A stretch of DNA of 64,000 bases from Hirschia maritima DSM 19733 (GTDB taxonomy: Bacteria; Pseudomonadota; Alphaproteobacteria; Caulobacterales; Hyphomonadaceae): NCBI RefSeq assembly GCF_000378345.1, contig NZ_KB899546.1, positions 251,523 through 315,522 of the forward strand, read 5' to 3'. Shown here one piece after another: positions 1 to 8,461 of the stretch; positions within the stretch are counted from its first letter, which is position 1; each line of letters begins with the position of its first letter. Position numbers and translations under genes: made by a program. Under the pieces are notes generated by a model. The model had not been told where the DNA came from. It worked only from the letters and a program-made list of their open reading frames with translations, and made no database searches.

Positions 1-165
1 ACAGCGCTGGTTTGGAAACCACAAAACTTGATACCTGTGGAAGATGAAGAAACCGCCGGAAAAATTCTAAAACTAATCGAATTACTCGAGGATTTGGACG
101 ACGTGCAGAATGTCTACAGTAATTACGATATTTCTGACGACATAATGGAAAAAATCTTAAGCTAG
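1..165 (+). CDS. YebC/PmpR-family regulator, C-terminal end (partial)
   Basis: The reading frame is open from base 1 to a TAG at 163-165 and gives the last 54 residues of a YebC/TACO1-family protein. The motif [17 protein letters not shown] is the highly conserved C-terminal signature of this family, whose members act as DNA-binding regulators or as helpers of translation through polyproline stretches. The N-terminal part lies outside the window. In many proteobacteria yebC precedes ruvC, but here a DUF4188 gene follows 33 bp downstream instead. Confidence 0.9.
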   Translation, partial: TALVWKPQNLIPVEDEETAGKILKLIELLEDLDDVQNVYSNYDISDDIMEKILS

Positions 166-198
166 TCTATCCGCCAGAACAGACTGTGAGTGGGGATT

Positions 199-702
199 AT
201 GGTCGCAACCAATAATGATTATGTCACTGTGCAAATGGAAGACGACTTTGTTGTCTTCCTCACAGGTATGCGTATCAATAAATGGTGGAAAATATGGAAA
301 TGGCTTCCCGTTTTCATCGCTATGCCGCGCATGTGCCGCGAATTGGCGCGTCGCCCTGAACTTGGCATGATGCATTACCGGTATCACCCAGGGTTTGGCA
401 GCATGATGGTTGTTCAATATTGGAAATCATTTGAACATCTGCATGCATACGCCTCAAATAAGGGATGCGCTCATGTACCAGCTTGGCGTGCCATGAACAA
501 AGCCGTCGGCACAAATGGCGATGTCGGTACTTGGCACGAAACCTATATGGTAAAAAAATCTGGCTATGAATGCCTATATGTCAACATGCCAGATCATGGT
601 CTAGGAAATGTTGGTGAAAAAGTGATCGCCGAAGGCAAAATGCGGACTGCCAAAGGTCGCTTAGGCCAAGGCAATGATGATTGGACCGAGCTAGGTGTTT
701 GA
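199..702 (+). CDS. DUF4188 family protein
   Basis: This protein of 167 residues matches the DUF4188 (monooxygenase-like, ferredoxin-fold) family as I know it: an early MEDDFVVFLTGMRINKWW block, an RPELGMM(H)Y segment and a central block around residues 70-100 rich in aromatic residues and histidine. The biochemical role of the family is not established. ATG at 199 is preceded by a GAGTGGGG stretch; a GTG at 190 in the same frame is an alternative start that would add three residues. The 3' end overlaps the photolyase gene on the other strand by 12 bp, so the two are convergent. Confidence 0.75.
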   Translation: MVATNNDYVTVQMEDDFVVFLTGMRINKWWKIWKWLPVFIAMPRMCRELARRPELGMMHYRYHPGFGSMMVVQYWKSFEHLHAYASNKGCAHVPAWRAMNKAVGTNGDVGTWHETYMVKKSGYECLYVNMPDHGLGNVGEKVIAEGKMRTAKGRLGQGNDDWTELGV

Positions 703-2127
703 CGCCTTCATCTCTTTATATGCTGCCAAAGCTCCTAGCCTTGCTTCCTTGTGATCTACAATAGGATTAGGATAAGTCTTGCCTAGAACAACACCTGCTG
801 CCTTTAACACCAGCGAAGGTGCTTTACTTGGATCGTGAATTGATCGGTCATCTAACCGCGCCAATTCAGGTATCCATTTGCGAATGTAATCCCCTTCCCC
901 GTCAAATTTTTCAGATTGAGCTGTCGGATTAAATATTCTGAAATAAGGTGCTGCATCAGCCCCGCTGCCGGCCACCCATTGCCAACTGGCGGGGTTATTG
1001 GCGGGGCATGCGTCCAACAAAGTATCCCAAAACCATTTTTCGCCTTCTCGCCAATCAATCTGCAAATGCTTAATCAAAAAGGATGCAACAACCATCCGTA
1101 CGCGGTTATGCATATACCCTGTCTGCCAAAGCTCACGCATTCCTGCATCAACCAGCGGATAGCCTGTTTGGCCGCGTTTCCAAGCCTCTAATTTTGATGC
1201 TTCACCTTTCCACGCGAAAGCATCAAACTCAGGCCGCCAATTCTTTGCCTCCAACTGATCTGCATAGAACAAAATGGAATGTGAAAACTCTCTCCATCCA
1301 ATTTCAGCAAGAAACTTTATCCCATTGCGAGATAATTCCCCCGCCTCATGCATGTATACTGCATTCCAGATTTGACGTGGCGAAATCTCACCAAACCTCA
1401 AATAAGGCGACAAACCCGACGTGGAAGATTTTTCGGGAAAGTCCCGGCCCTCCGAATAATGTGCAAGATTATTTTCAAGAAAACGGGCTAGCTTCGTCTG
1501 CGCAGCCGCCTCTCCAACCGTCCAATGTTTCCAAAAACCAGAAGCCCAATCAGGTCGCCTAGGTAATAATTTCCATGATGATAACGATTTTTGAAACTCT
1601 TCATCTTCAACCTGAGTGGAAGTCTCAGTTTCAGGTTTGCGCAAAGGCTGCGTCACATTCTCCTTTTTCAGTGCAGCCTTCCAAAAGGGTGAGAAAACCT
1701 TGTACGGTGTACCGTTTCCAGACGATACAATTTCCCACGGTTCAAATAGCAAATTCGCTTTGAAACTTTCAACATTTATGTGTTTTTCCAGTAGAGCTGT
1801 CTTTATGTGTTTGTCTGTCTCGACATCCTTGGGATGATATCGACGATTCCAATACACATTCTCAACACCCAGTTTTTCAACCAAGTCTGGAACAATCAGC
1901 TCTGCGTCGCCTCGCGCGAGAATTAGCTTTATCCCAATATTACTCAAACTCGCCTGCAAGCTGATCAATGAATAGTGCAACCATGCTTTAGAGGCTGAAC
2001 CTAACGCCCTCGACCCATTTTTTTCTTCAAAAATATAGAGCGCCGTCGTTTTTCCACCTTTCACGGCAGAATGAAGCGCTGGGTTGTCAGAAAGACGCAA
2101 ATCGTTTCGGAACCAACACAAATTCAC
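691..2127 (-). CDS. phrB: Deoxyribodipyrimidine photolyase
   Basis: The product (478 aa) is a class I photolyase/cryptochrome that repairs cyclobutane pyrimidine dimers with blue light and FAD. The N-terminal antenna domain opens with NLCWFRNDLRLSDNPAL. The C-terminal FAD domain contains GLSPYLRFGEIS, QTGYPLVDAGMRELWQTGYM, HNRVRMVVASFL, WFWDTLLDACPANNPASWQW and GSGADAAPYFRIFNP, all typical of the catalytic half. I place the start at a GTG at 2127, five bases after an AGGAGG ribosome site; a TTG at 2142 in frame would place that ribosome site inside the gene. The gene stands alone on the minus strand. Confidence 0.95.
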   Translation of the reverse strand: MNLCWFRNDLRLSDNPALHSAVKGGKTTALYIFEEKNGSRALGSASKAWLHYSLISLQASLSNIGIKLILARGDAELIVPDLVEKLGVENVYWNRRYHPKDVETDKHIKTALLEKHINVESFKANLLFEPWEIVSSGNGTPYKVFSPFWKAALKKENVTQPLRKPETETSTQVEDEEFQKSLSSWKLLPRRPDWASGFWKHWTVGEAAAQTKLARFLENNLAHYSEGRDFPEKSSTSGLSPYLRFGEISPRQIWNAVYMHEAGELSRNGIKFLAEIGWREFSHSILFYADQLEAKNWRPEFDAFAWKGEASKLEAWKRGQTGYPLVDAGMRELWQTGYMHNRVRMVVASFLIKHLQIDWREGEKWFWDTLLDACPANNPASWQWVAGSGADAAPYFRIFNPTAQSEKFDGEGDYIRKWIPELARLDDRSIHDPSKAPSLVLKAAGVVLGKTYPNPIVDHKEARLGALAAYKEMKASNT

Positions 2128-2306
2128 ACCAACCTCCTGCAATTCAAGTATAGAATCTGTTATTCTTACGTTCCATCATTCTGTCTGGACCATGTGAGAT
2201 CACAAATCATTTCATCATCAAACCTCATTTGCCTTGACATAAAATGACGAAAAGTGTGAGTGACGGACAATTTGTCTTTACGAATCGCCTCTAAGGAGAA
2301 AAAAGA

Positions 2307-3776
2307 ATGGCCACCAGCGAACGCTATACAAATATCGACCTTATTGGCTTCAATCTAAAAATGCTATCTAAGGGCCGCGATCGAGCCCTTTTGATCAGTG
2401 CAGGTAGTCCTGACGATAAACAATTCCTCCTCGAAAGCTGCCGCAATATGGCAAACATCGGAGTGAATTTATACGCAACACCAGGCACACAACGTTTATT
2501 TGAAGCCCAAAACATCCAATCCTCTGCAGCCCACAAAATATCATCTGGTACGCAACCAAACATAAAAGACCTGATCCAAAATGGAGAGATAGATTTCGTC
2601 ATCAATATCCTGACGGGTGAGCAGGATTACGATGAAGGCTCAGATGCTAAACAAATCCGTTCCTTAGCAATTAAACACGGCATCCCTCTTATCACAGACC
2701 GCGAAGTCGCTGCGGAAACCATCGCAACAGTTATAAGTGATATCGAACAAGGCACATATGACTGGAAACGTCGTTCTGAAGAAAGACCTTGGGATTTAGA
2801 GGCAAAATTCCGTGAATTAGTTGAAGAGCGTGGCGGCTGGGCCAACCACCATGGTCATTTCGATAAGGCTTATCTCATTTCTCCAGAAAACCTGGCTCTG
2901 GGTTATGCAGACATGGAGAAAAAGTGGGAACTTTACCGCCACCTTAAGGAAAACTACACACACGAAGACCTTGTAGAACGTATATCTCGTGCTCTTGAAG
3001 CAGTGATGAAGCAAGGAGCAAAATACTGCCGCACAATGATTGATGCTGATAGTATAATTGGCCTGAAAGGTATCAAAGCAGCAGTTGAGGTTAAAGAGAA
3101 ATACAAAGATAAAATCAAATTTGAAATTGGAATTCAGCCACTTGAAGGTGTATTGGATGACAAGACACAAGCGCAATATGTTGAAGCTTGTAAAATGGCA
3201 GATTTCTGTGGCGGACTTCCATCACGAGACCGACCGCGCGAAAGCGAACACTTAGACTTCATCATGAAAACGGCCAAAGAACTTGGCAAAAATGTTGAAG
3301 TTCATGTCGACCAAGAAAACAATCCTTACCAGACAGAAACTGAACTGCTTGCCCTCAAAACAATCGAACACGGCATGCAAGGTCGCGTATACGGCATCCA
3401 CTCCATCTCAGTATCTTGTAAGGACAATTCCGAGCAGGACCGCATCATTAAACTTGTAAAAGAAGCTGATGTTGGAATCGTGATTTGTCCTTCTGCTGCG
3501 CTTTCCATGAAACAACTTCCAATGCCCGGACCACTTCACAACTCAATCGGTCCCTATGTGAAGATGAAGGATGCAGGTGTGCGTGTTTATCTTGGTATCG
3601 ACAACATCGCAGACCTTTTCATGCCAATCGTAGATGGAGACATGTGGACTGAAACACGCATGCTTATGGAAGCATGTCGTGATTATGACCTAAACGCAAT
3701 TGCTGACTGGGCAACACGTCCTCCTCTTCACCTTGAAGAAGAACTAATGGTTGTTCCTGAGAAAACAGAAGCTTAA
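2307..3776 (+). CDS. MGS-like domain fused to a CodA-type amidohydrolase
   Basis: This 489-residue protein joins two domains. Residues about 20-150 look like a methylglyoxal-synthase-like (MGS) domain, the nucleotide-sensing fold at the end of CarB: ATPGTQRLFEAQNI, GEIDFVINI, IRSLAIKHGIPLITDRE. Residues about 170-475 look like the TIM barrel of cytosine deaminase CodA: metal ligands H182, H184, H333 and D432 and the active-site H365 fall at spacings (32 and 67) equal to CodA H214-H246-D313. The general base Glu217 of CodA is Gln (Q336) here, in HVDQENNP, and CodA FPQEG reads QPLEG. The usual amidohydrolase N- and C-terminal beta-sandwich is absent. AAGGAG at 2293 and a TTGACA box at 2234 lie upstream. 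The phosphatase gene follows after 7 bp. The substrate is unknown; simple cytosine deamination is doubtful. Confidence 0.75.
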   Translation: MATSERYTNIDLIGFNLKMLSKGRDRALLISAGSPDDKQFLLESCRNMANIGVNLYATPGTQRLFEAQNIQSSAAHKISSGTQPNIKDLIQNGEIDFVINILTGEQDYDEGSDAKQIRSLAIKHGIPLITDREVAAETIATVISDIEQGTYDWKRRSEERPWDLEAKFRELVEERGGWANHHGHFDKAYLISPENLALGYADMEKKWELYRHLKENYTHEDLVERISRALEAVMKQGAKYCRTMIDADSIIGLKGIKAAVEVKEKYKDKIKFEIGIQPLEGVLDDKTQAQYVEACKMADFCGGLPSRDRPRESEHLDFIMKTAKELGKNVEVHVDQENNPYQTETELLALKTIEHGMQGRVYGIHSISVSCKDNSEQDRIIKLVKEADVGIVICPSAALSMKQLPMPGPLHNSIGPYVKMKDAGVRVYLGIDNIADLFMPIVDGDMWTETRMLMEACRDYDLNAIADWATRPPLHLEEELMVVPEKTEA

Positions 3777-3783
3777 ATTTGAT

Positions 3784-4242
3784 ATGACCCGCATTCTTTT
3801 TGTGTGCCTTGGAAATATTTGTCGTTCTCCGACAGCTGAAGGTATTTTCACTGAAAAGGCTAAGCGTGCGGGTCTTTCTCACCTCACTATCGATAGTGCT
3901 GGCACAGCCAGCTGGCACGCTGGCAAACCGCCATACGGCCCCATGCAGGCTGCCTGCGAGCTTCGCGGGTATGATCTCTCATACCTACGTGCAAGACAGT
4001 TTACTACGCAAGATTATGAAAATTTTGATCTCATCCTGGTTATGGATCAATCCAATTTCGACGATGTTGAAAATTTACGGCCTGAAGGAAGAAACACACC
4101 TGTAAAGTTATTCCTAGACTATGCAGAAGGCACAAACCTTACGGACGTACCTGATCCCTATTACACGCGCGATTTTGACCAAACAATTGATCTTGTTGAA
4201 TTGGCTTCCGAAAACCTGGTCAAACAACTTTCAGAAAACTAA
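3784..4242 (+). CDS. Low-molecular-weight protein tyrosine phosphatase
   Basis: The protein has 152 residues, the usual size of the cytoplasmic LMW-PTP family. The phosphate-binding loop VCLGNICRSPTAEG (C-x5-R) is near the N-terminus, and the general acid lies in VPDPYYTRDF near residue 129. These enzymes remove phosphate from tyrosine residues or small phosphoesters. I chose ATG 3784 because it gives the normal N-terminus (MTRILFVCLGNICR); an in-frame ATG at 3751 would start inside the preceding gene. It starts 7 bp after the MGS/amidohydrolase fusion and is probably co-transcribed with it. Confidence 0.93.
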   Translation: MTRILFVCLGNICRSPTAEGIFTEKAKRAGLSHLTIDSAGTASWHAGKPPYGPMQAACELRGYDLSYLRARQFTTQDYENFDLILVMDQSNFDDVENLRPEGRNTPVKLFLDYAEGTNLTDVPDPYYTRDFDQTIDLVELASENLVKQLSEN

Positions 4243-4952
4243 CCGATCCGTTTGGGCGAACGTGCATATTGCTTTGCGTAACTATTGGCTTTCGAAAAGC
4301 CGTGCGACAAGAATGTACTTTCCACAACATCCTCTGATCGGCGTTCGAAATAAGATAAAGTGCATTTACTCAACTTCATTCGACTAACAAGCCTCTCTGC
4401 TTCATCACCAACAAATGTTTGATTTTTTGATTTGTTTTCTGGTCCCTTTGAAATGAAGTCTGCGCATTTAACTCCAATATCAGAGCCTCTTAAGCGCGAA
4501 GGTGTTACAAGATCTATCCTTGCATCTCGCTTGTCTTGATAACGCACGCGCGGCCGCGCTGAATACGTAAGATCAAGATGAGATTTGTATTCTTCATTGC
4601 CGTTGAATGGTTGCACGGTGCAACTTGCATAAGAATTAGAAGACGTTTGAGCAAATGAGCAATCAGACATCCAGTTTCCAAAGGCAACCACATGACTATT
4701 CACCTTTGTTCCATTACTTTTCGTTTTATCTGACGCTCCGATAAGACGTTTTTCCAAGGAAAGTTTTTCAGTCAAAGGTACATTGTTGTTGGGAGTTACA
4801 CTCGAGTCCCGTAGATGAGTATCAAGCAATTTGCTGGCTTTAGATTGGTTTTGATACATTGTAAAAGCAGCAAATATAATTGCTCCAAACCCTACAATTA
4901 CCGAAACCTGCCGCACAATATACAGCGCATCATATAGATTTCGCATCTCCAC
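4239..4952 (-). CDS. Membrane-anchored protein, weakly IalB-like
   Basis: I do not firmly recognise this 237-residue protein. It begins with one hydrophobic segment (residues about 13-33, VSVIVGFGAIIFAAFTMY) and then a polar linker, so the bulk is probably periplasmic. The rest holds a spaced pair of cysteines in FGNWMSDCSFAQ...YASCTVQPF and two later cysteines (VKCADF, SKCTLSY). The W-x3-C...C arrangement recalls the IalB (invasion-associated locus B) family of alphaproteobacteria, but the match is weak. Its 3' end overlaps the LMW phosphatase gene by 4 bp, tail to tail. Confidence 0.55.
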   Translation of the reverse strand: MEMRNLYDALYIVRQVSVIVGFGAIIFAAFTMYQNQSKASKLLDTHLRDSSVTPNNNVPLTEKLSLEKRLIGASDKTKSNGTKVNSHVVAFGNWMSDCSFAQTSSNSYASCTVQPFNGNEEYKSHLDLTYSARPRVRYQDKRDARIDLVTPSRLRGSDIGVKCADFISKGPENKSKNQTFVGDEAERLVSRMKLSKCTLSYFERRSEDVVESTFLSHGFSKANSYAKQYARSPKRIG

Positions 4953-5039
4953 CCCTATTTTTCAACTCAGTAGAGGCAGACTATACATTGCTTGATAAAC
5001 ATCCGGTTTAGATCAACGATAATCTAAAGGATTACTGGA

Positions 5040-5444
5040 TTATCGTTCAACTGGTTGTGTTCGAATAAGTCTCGATGTTTCCACTGCAGCTTTCCGGTGA
5101 AAAGTAATCGCCTGATACTCAGGGTTCGTGACCATATCCAGAAATGCCTGCCCAGAAGGATAGCGCACAATGAAAGCAATATCCCAAGCTTCATCTTGAG
5201 GACCAATCATCATAAATTCAGGCGCTCCTGACCAAATAACTTTTCCGCCAACTTTCTCCAAAAACGGTGCCGTATTTTGACTATAAATCTGATAAGCTTC
5301 AGCACCTGTTGCCTCACGCCCATCATCATAGGCAGCCTTGTCGTTGAACTTGATCAAATTAATCATCTCAACGGGATAATCTTTCCCCAATCCCATCAAT
5401 TGAGTGAGTTGTTCTGGTGTGGGGTCAATAAAGTGAGCTGTCAT
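5040..5444 (-). CDS. DUF1330 family protein
   Basis: This 134-residue protein belongs to the DUF1330 group of the dimeric alpha-beta barrel superfamily: VEMINLIKFNDKA, then a GAEAYQIYS segment, KVIWSGAPEFMMIGP, and DIAFIVRYPSGQAFLDM...PEYQAI. The function of these small proteins is not established. The start is set at 5444 because a GGAGG lies eight bases upstream; the in-frame ATG at 5459 is overlapped by that ribosome site. It is a single gene upstream of the efp terminator on the same strand. Confidence 0.8.
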   Translation of the reverse strand: MTAHFIDPTPEQLTQLMGLGKDYPVEMINLIKFNDKAAYDDGREATGAEAYQIYSQNTAPFLEKVGGKVIWSGAPEFMMIGPQDEAWDIAFIVRYPSGQAFLDMVTNPEYQAITFHRKAAVETSRLIRTQPVER

Positions 5445-5534
5445 AAACGCATCCTCCAATTTTGAATTAGAGTAAGTGTCGCAACAACATCCGCAAGTGG
5501 ACCTATCTTAACGTTAAGGGTCATAAAAAGAAAA

Positions 5535-5560
5535 ATGCCCTCACAATGAAGTGAAGGCAT
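5535..5560 (-). terminator. Rho-independent terminator of efp
   Basis: ATGCC-C-TCAC pairs with GTGA-A-GGCAT around the loop AATGAA, with one internal C-A mismatch. Read on the minus strand it is followed by TTTTTCTTTTT. It lies 29 bp after the efp stop codon. Confidence 0.8.
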
Positions 5561-5588
5561 TCAACAAATTCGGCAAATTTTGACTAAC

Positions 5589-6161
5589 TTAGTCTTTCGC
5601 GCGTGTTTCGTAGGTCATTTCTTCTGTATTGATTACAACACGTGTACCCGGTCCAATGTGTGGCGGCACGGTAATACGCAAACCATTATCCAAAACGGCC
5701 GGCTTGTATGAAGAAGAAGCCGTTTGACCTTTTACAACCGGCTCAGTTTCAGCAATTTCAAATGTCATACGCGCAGGGAATTTAACTAGCACTGGCGTTT
5801 CATTAAACAACTGTAGAATTACAGTCATGTTTTCCTGAAGCAACGGCGCTGAATCTCCAATCAAGCTCGCTGGCACCATAATTTGTTCAAAATTTTCAGG
5901 GTGCATGAAGACAAAGTTTTCACCTTCTTGATAAAGGTAGGTGTAGTCCACCTCTTCCACAAAAGCTTTTTCTAGCTTTTCTTGTGTTTTGTGAGTGATC
6001 GATACTTTGATACCGTCAGAAATACGACGCATATCTATCGTTGTTGTTGGAGTTCCTTTACCCGGACGAAAAGACTCTGCTTTAAGAACAACGTATAATT
6101 GACCGTCAGTGTGCTCAATGACGTTACCTTTACGGATATTGGCTGCTGTTTCTACGGCCAC
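5589..6161 (-). CDS. efp: Elongation factor P
   Basis: EF-P (190 aa) binds ribosomes stalled at consecutive prolines and promotes peptide bond formation. The three-domain pattern is clear: an N-terminal KOW-like domain with ANIRKGNVIEHTDGQLYVV, the acceptor loop RPGKGTPTT with the modifiable Lys35 (Lys34 in E. coli), a middle OB domain, and a C-terminal domain ending with DNGLRITVPPHIGPGTRVVIN. The start is the GTG at 6161, preceded by AAGGTGA. The open frame continues upstream to 6302, but those codons are not EF-P-like. It is divergent from epmA and epmB, which encode the enzymes that place beta-lysine on Lys35. Confidence 0.97.
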   Translation of the reverse strand: MAVETAANIRKGNVIEHTDGQLYVVLKAESFRPGKGTPTTTIDMRRISDGIKVSITHKTQEKLEKAFVEEVDYTYLYQEGENFVFMHPENFEQIMVPASLIGDSAPLLQENMTVILQLFNETPVLVKFPARMTFEIAETEPVVKGQTASSSYKPAVLDNGLRITVPPHIGPGTRVVINTEEMTYETRAKD

Positions 6162-6320
6162 AATAATCACCTTTTTAGCTTTGGCGCGCCAATCAGTCCG
6201 AAGCAGTTCTCCGGTCAAGCGCAAATTGCAAGATTGACCTTTCCCATAGCCGTCTATACGCCTTTCGCCAAGTGCCAACCGCCACTCAATGAAGATTATC
6301 AAACAATCAGGACACAGAAA

Positions 6321-7352
6321 ATGAGCCAGACGAACTGGTGGAACAAAGAGCTACACCAGGATAAACGGCCATTTTTGCTGGCGCGTAATAAAATAAAGAC
6401 CTCACTTCGTCAGTGGTTTGAAAGTAATGGATTTCTGGAAGTTGAGTGCGGTACTCTTCAATTTTCTCCCGGAAATGAAACCCATCTTCATGCGTTTTCA
6501 TCTGATTTTCTCAATGAAGACGGTAGTATAAATCAAAAACTCTATTTACACACTTCACCTGAATTTGCCTGCAAAAAACTGTTGGCAGCTGGTGAAACCA
6601 AGATATTTGATTTTGCCCGTGTCTATCGCAATAGAGAAAACAGCCCGTTGCACTCCCCTGAATTTACAATGCTTGAATGGTATCGTGCGGAGGCCAGTCT
6701 AAAAGATGTTATGAATGACACCGCTAATCTTGCTAGAGCGGCACTCAACTCTACAAATGCTAACAACATGATGTGGAAAAATGAAATCTGCGATCCTCAT
6801 ATGGAACCAGACTTTCTGACGCTAACAGAGGCCTTTGAACGCTACGCAAAGATCGATCTAGAAAGCGTATTGGACGATACAAATGCTTTCTATATGGCGG
6901 CTGCTTCAGTCGGCGTAAATTTGCCAGAGAACTCAGAATGGACTGATATTTTCTCAGCAGTTTTAGTGTCTAAGATAGAGCATAAACTGGGCGAAGGTCG
7001 TCTCACATTCCTTTACAATTACCCAATCTGTGAAGCTGCATTAGCTCGCCCAAATCCTGATGATCCACGTTTTGCAGAGCGTTTTGAAATGTATGGTTGC
7101 GGTGTCGAACTCGCCAATGGATTTGGTGAACTCACCGATCCAGCAGAACAACGCAAACGCTTTGATGACGATATGGCATTGAAAGCAAAGATCTATAATG
7201 AAAAATATCCAATTGATGAGGATTTCTTGGCAGCACTACACCACATGCCTGAGGCATCAGGCGTCGCTTTGGGATTTGATCGATTAGTTATGTTATGCTC
7301 GGGTGCGCACAAAATTGAGGATGTCTTGTGGACACCATTTCCAAACCAATGA
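6321..7352 (+). CDS. epmA: EF-P--(R)-beta-lysine ligase
   Basis: EpmA (GenX/PoxA/YjeA, 343 aa here, about 325 in E. coli) is a paralogue of the catalytic core of class II lysyl-tRNA synthetase that attaches (R)-beta-lysine to EF-P. It has no N-terminal anticodon-binding OB domain, which separates it from LysS. Motif 2 is FDFARVYRNRENSPLHSPEFTM and motif 3 is ASGVALGFDRLVML near the C-terminus. An in-frame extension to 6099 exists, but ATG 6321 gives the family's normal N-terminus. The gene is divergent from efp (159-bp gap) and overlaps the start of epmB, so all three EF-P maturation genes are together. Confidence 0.95.
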   Translation: MSQTNWWNKELHQDKRPFLLARNKIKTSLRQWFESNGFLEVECGTLQFSPGNETHLHAFSSDFLNEDGSINQKLYLHTSPEFACKKLLAAGETKIFDFARVYRNRENSPLHSPEFTMLEWYRAEASLKDVMNDTANLARAALNSTNANNMMWKNEICDPHMEPDFLTLTEAFERYAKIDLESVLDDTNAFYMAAASVGVNLPENSEWTDIFSAVLVSKIEHKLGEGRLTFLYNYPICEAALARPNPDDPRFAERFEMYGCGVELANGFGELTDPAEQRKRFDDDMALKAKIYNEKYPIDEDFLAALHHMPEASGVALGFDRLVMLCSGAHKIEDVLWTPFPNQ

Positions 7353-8392
7353 CAAAAACACTTAAATCAAGACAAGACTTTATTGATGTCGGTTTAACAG
7401 ACACTACCTCACCCGACTGGTCTGCAATTTCAGAAAAATATGCAATTGCAATGACTTCAGAATTGGCTGAGTGCGTTCAATCTTCTGATGCAGATGACCC
7501 GGTGCTGCGCCAATTCCTTCCCTTGCCCGAAGAATTAAATTCCACACCAGATGAGCGCCTTGATCCAATTGGTGATTGGTCCCACTCCCCTGTTGAAGGA
7601 ATTGTGCATCGTCATAAAGATCGGGTGTTATTAAAAATTGTCTCAATCTGCCCAGTCTATTGTCGGTTTTGTTTTCGGCGTGAAATGGTCGGTCCAGACA
7701 AAGACAACATGCTGCGCCCAGAACAAGTAGACGCTGCAATTGAGTATATTTCAAATCATCCTGAAATTTGGGAAGTTATCCTCACGGGTGGCGACCCAAT
7801 GATGTTATCTGCCAAGCGCGCTGCAGAGCTCACCAAACGCCTTGAAGCTATTCCACATGTTAAAGTTATTCGGTGGCATACTCGCATGCCAGTTGCAAAA
7901 CCCAACCTAGTTACAAAAGAGTATGCGCGAGCAATCAAGAGCAACACTAAGTCTGTTTTTGTAGCGTTGCATGCCAATCATGCGAACGAGTTTTCATCAG
8001 CTGCCAAACAGGCCTGCGCCAATCTGATCGATACAGGTATAGCAATGGTGTCTCAGACAGTCCTCTTAAAGGGGGTCAATGATACACCTGAAGCCCTACA
8101 GGATCTCATGCGAACCTTTGTAGAAAACCGCATCCGTCCCTATTATTTGCACCATCCAGATTTAGCACCGGGAACATCACATTTCAGGATGAGTGTGAAA
8201 GAAGGACAAAAACTCGTGCAAAGTTTGCGAAACAATTTATCAGGCCTTTGCACACCAACCTATGTAGTAGACATTCCTGGCGGCGTTTCTAAAGCAATTG
8301 CAACACCGTCAGATGCGATTGAAATTGATGGCCAACTCGCATTTCGCGGGCAGGACGGCTCACTTCACAAATACCCTCCGATCGAAAAATAG
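7328..8392 (+). CDS. epmB: EF-P lysine 2,3-aminomutase
   Basis: EpmB (YjeK) is a radical SAM/PLP enzyme of the KamA family that makes (R)-beta-lysine from lysine for EpmA. The radical SAM cluster motif is C108-x3-C112-x2-C115 in CPVYCRFCFRRE, followed by ILTGGDPMML and the C-terminal YVVDIPGGVSKA with the PLP lysine. At 354 residues it is near the E. coli length, not the longer catabolic KamA. Two starts are possible: GTG 7328 with a GAGG eight or nine bases upstream, or ATG 7349, whose ATGA overlaps the epmA stop. Either way it is translationally linked to epmA. Confidence 0.93.
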   Translation: MDTISKPMTKTLKSRQDFIDVGLTDTTSPDWSAISEKYAIAMTSELAECVQSSDADDPVLRQFLPLPEELNSTPDERLDPIGDWSHSPVEGIVHRHKDRVLLKIVSICPVYCRFCFRREMVGPDKDNMLRPEQVDAAIEYISNHPEIWEVILTGGDPMMLSAKRAAELTKRLEAIPHVKVIRWHTRMPVAKPNLVTKEYARAIKSNTKSVFVALHANHANEFSSAAKQACANLIDTGIAMVSQTVLLKGVNDTPEALQDLMRTFVENRIRPYYLHHPDLAPGTSHFRMSVKEGQKLVQSLRNNLSGLCTPTYVVDIPGGVSKAIATPSDAIEIDGQLAFRGQDGSLHKYPPIEK

Positions 8393-8461
8393 CGGTACAC
8401 TATTTGGCCAAGCCGCAAAGCTGAATTAACACTATTAGTAATCGAGAATCAGCTCGATAGT

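Noticed and set aside
1083-1562. Open frame of 159 codons on the plus strand inside the photolyase gene
   Set aside because: It lies opposite the conserved FAD domain and has no signal of its own.
2817-3176. Open frame of 119 codons on the minus strand inside the MGS/amidohydrolase gene
   Set aside because: Rich in Phe/Cys as expected from the antisense of Lys/Glu codons; no start signal.
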